Made by a program: the position numbers and the translations under genes
Notes under the pieces: model-generated
The model's input: only the letters and a program-made list of their open reading frames with translations
Told to the model about the DNA's origin: nothing
The model's database searches: none
Source: Sitta carolinensis
Lineage: Eukaryota > Chordata > Aves > Passeriformes > Sittidae
Reading direction: 5' to 3'
NCBI GenBank assembly: GCA_032173965.1
Contig: JAVUNC010000019.1
Location: 17,166,234 to 17,230,233, forward strand
Length of the DNA stretch: 64,000 nt
Part shown: piece by piece, positions 62,991 through 64,000 of the stretch
How positions within the stretch are numbered: position 1 is the first letter of the stretch
Layout: each line of letters starts with the position of its first letter

Positions 62991-64000
62991 CGGCCACATG
63001 GTGCAAGTACCTGGTGTGGCACCATCCCCTGCAGTGCATCATCCCCTCTTCCTGTCAGTGCTTACAATCCATCATCTCTGCTATGTGCATGCAGAAAGAA
63101 AATAAAGATTTTGGTGTGTCTCTAACTCTCTTGCCTCCAGCTTCCATCTGGCAGTTAGTGTTTTGCCTTTCCACCAGCCTCTGGTGGTTTTCCTGTGAAG
63201 CCCAGTTTTCAGCTACTGGTCTATAGCTCAGGGACTGTACAGGCCAGTTTTCCTCTGCATTTTCCTGAAAATGTAGTACAAAACCTGGATAGGGTGTTTC
63301 CCAGCTCTAACCTCTTTCCCAGCTGAAGGCAATTCACCTGCTCTGTTCACAGCTCCTGCCATCTGTGGGTCAGATCAGAGCAGCAACACTTGCTAGCTAA
63401 ATTTCATCTTTCCCAACAACAGAGCAAATTCACACCTCCCCCTGCTCCTTTTTTTCCCTCTTTTTAAATTATTTGATTCCCCTTACCCAGCCCATGATCA
63501 CTTAATTGAACAGGCCAGTTGGCTGTGAGAATCCTGCTTCACTGAACCCTGCAGGAGCCAAGAGTTGTTTCCCAATCCTTCCCATGGCCTCCTGTTTTTT
63601 CCCTCTGTGCTCACCATCCACATTGTCCCCAAAGGTCTGGGTGCCAGGCTGCCCTCCTGCCCTGTGGTTCCACTTACCACCTCTCACCTGTGTCACTTCA
63701 CGGTGGGGCTTGCTAACAGGGCTCCACAAACCCTGCTCTTGATTCCACACCCCACATACCCTTTTTTTTTTCCTTTGATTCCCCCATTTCCCACTTCCCC
63801 ATTTCCATCCCAGTCTTATTCCAGTCTGTCAGACTCATGGCTCTGCTTTCAGCTCTGTTTCTCCCTTCCTTGCCCGGCCTCAGCCCATGCTGTGTCCATC
63901 CCGTGTGTCAGACCCCATTTCCCATCTCATTTCCAGCTGCCTCGGGGACTATTTATTTTACAGGTATATCCCTCAGTACACTGGATTAATATACCTGCTT
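62991..64000. other. Non-coding sequence, C/T-rich
   Basis: Pyrimidine-rich on the plus strand, especially 63280-63960, with recurring CCTTCC, CCCATTTCC and CTCC phrases. No coding or repeat assignment can be supported. Confidence 0.4.

Noticed and set aside
1..64000. CRISPR arrays, bacterial operons, tRNA or rRNA genes
   Set aside because: Composition, CR1 elements, CpG island and splice signals all indicate a vertebrate nuclear genome. No repeat-spacer array and no tRNA- or rRNA-like sequence was recognised.

Overview
This is vertebrate nuclear DNA, almost certainly from a bird. It is AT-rich and non-coding over most of its length. It has one sharp CpG island and two well-preserved 3' ends of CR1 retrotransposons, the LINE family that dominates avian genomes, plus one older CR1-like remnant. 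There are no operons, no ribosome binding sites and no intact long coding regions. Nearly all open reading frames present are random.

Layout. From 1 to about 28.7 kb the sequence looks like the long first intron(s) of a minus-strand gene. It holds one 60-bp candidate coding exon (9807-9866, minus), two CR1 copies (about 5.6-5.96 kb minus, 19.73-20.0 kb plus) and a small GC-rich patch at 22.25-22.66 kb that could be a secondary promoter. From 28.7 to 29.9 kb lies the CpG island. It contains a strong minus-strand splice donor (exon 1 ending at 29362), GC boxes, a GGGCC pentanucleotide array, a 30-base poly-C run and a 19-bp minisatellite just inside the predicted first intron. A plus-strand donor at 29755 suggests divergent transcription. 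From 30 to 64 kb I see no convincing protein-coding exon. This stretch holds a few plus-strand splice-site pairs that could be long non-coding RNA exons (best at 43152-43293), a possible LTR remnant at about 51.65-52.27 kb, and an older CR1-like tail at about 62.9 kb.

Best single model (inference): the CpG island is a bidirectional promoter. It drives a minus-strand protein-coding gene that leaves the window on the left, and possibly a plus-strand non-coding transcript running right. I could not name the gene. The only candidate coding exon is 20 residues long and I do not recognise it. I found no undescribed biological system. The most unusual structure is the 19-bp minisatellite, together with the G-rich and C-rich repeats packed around the predicted transcription start.
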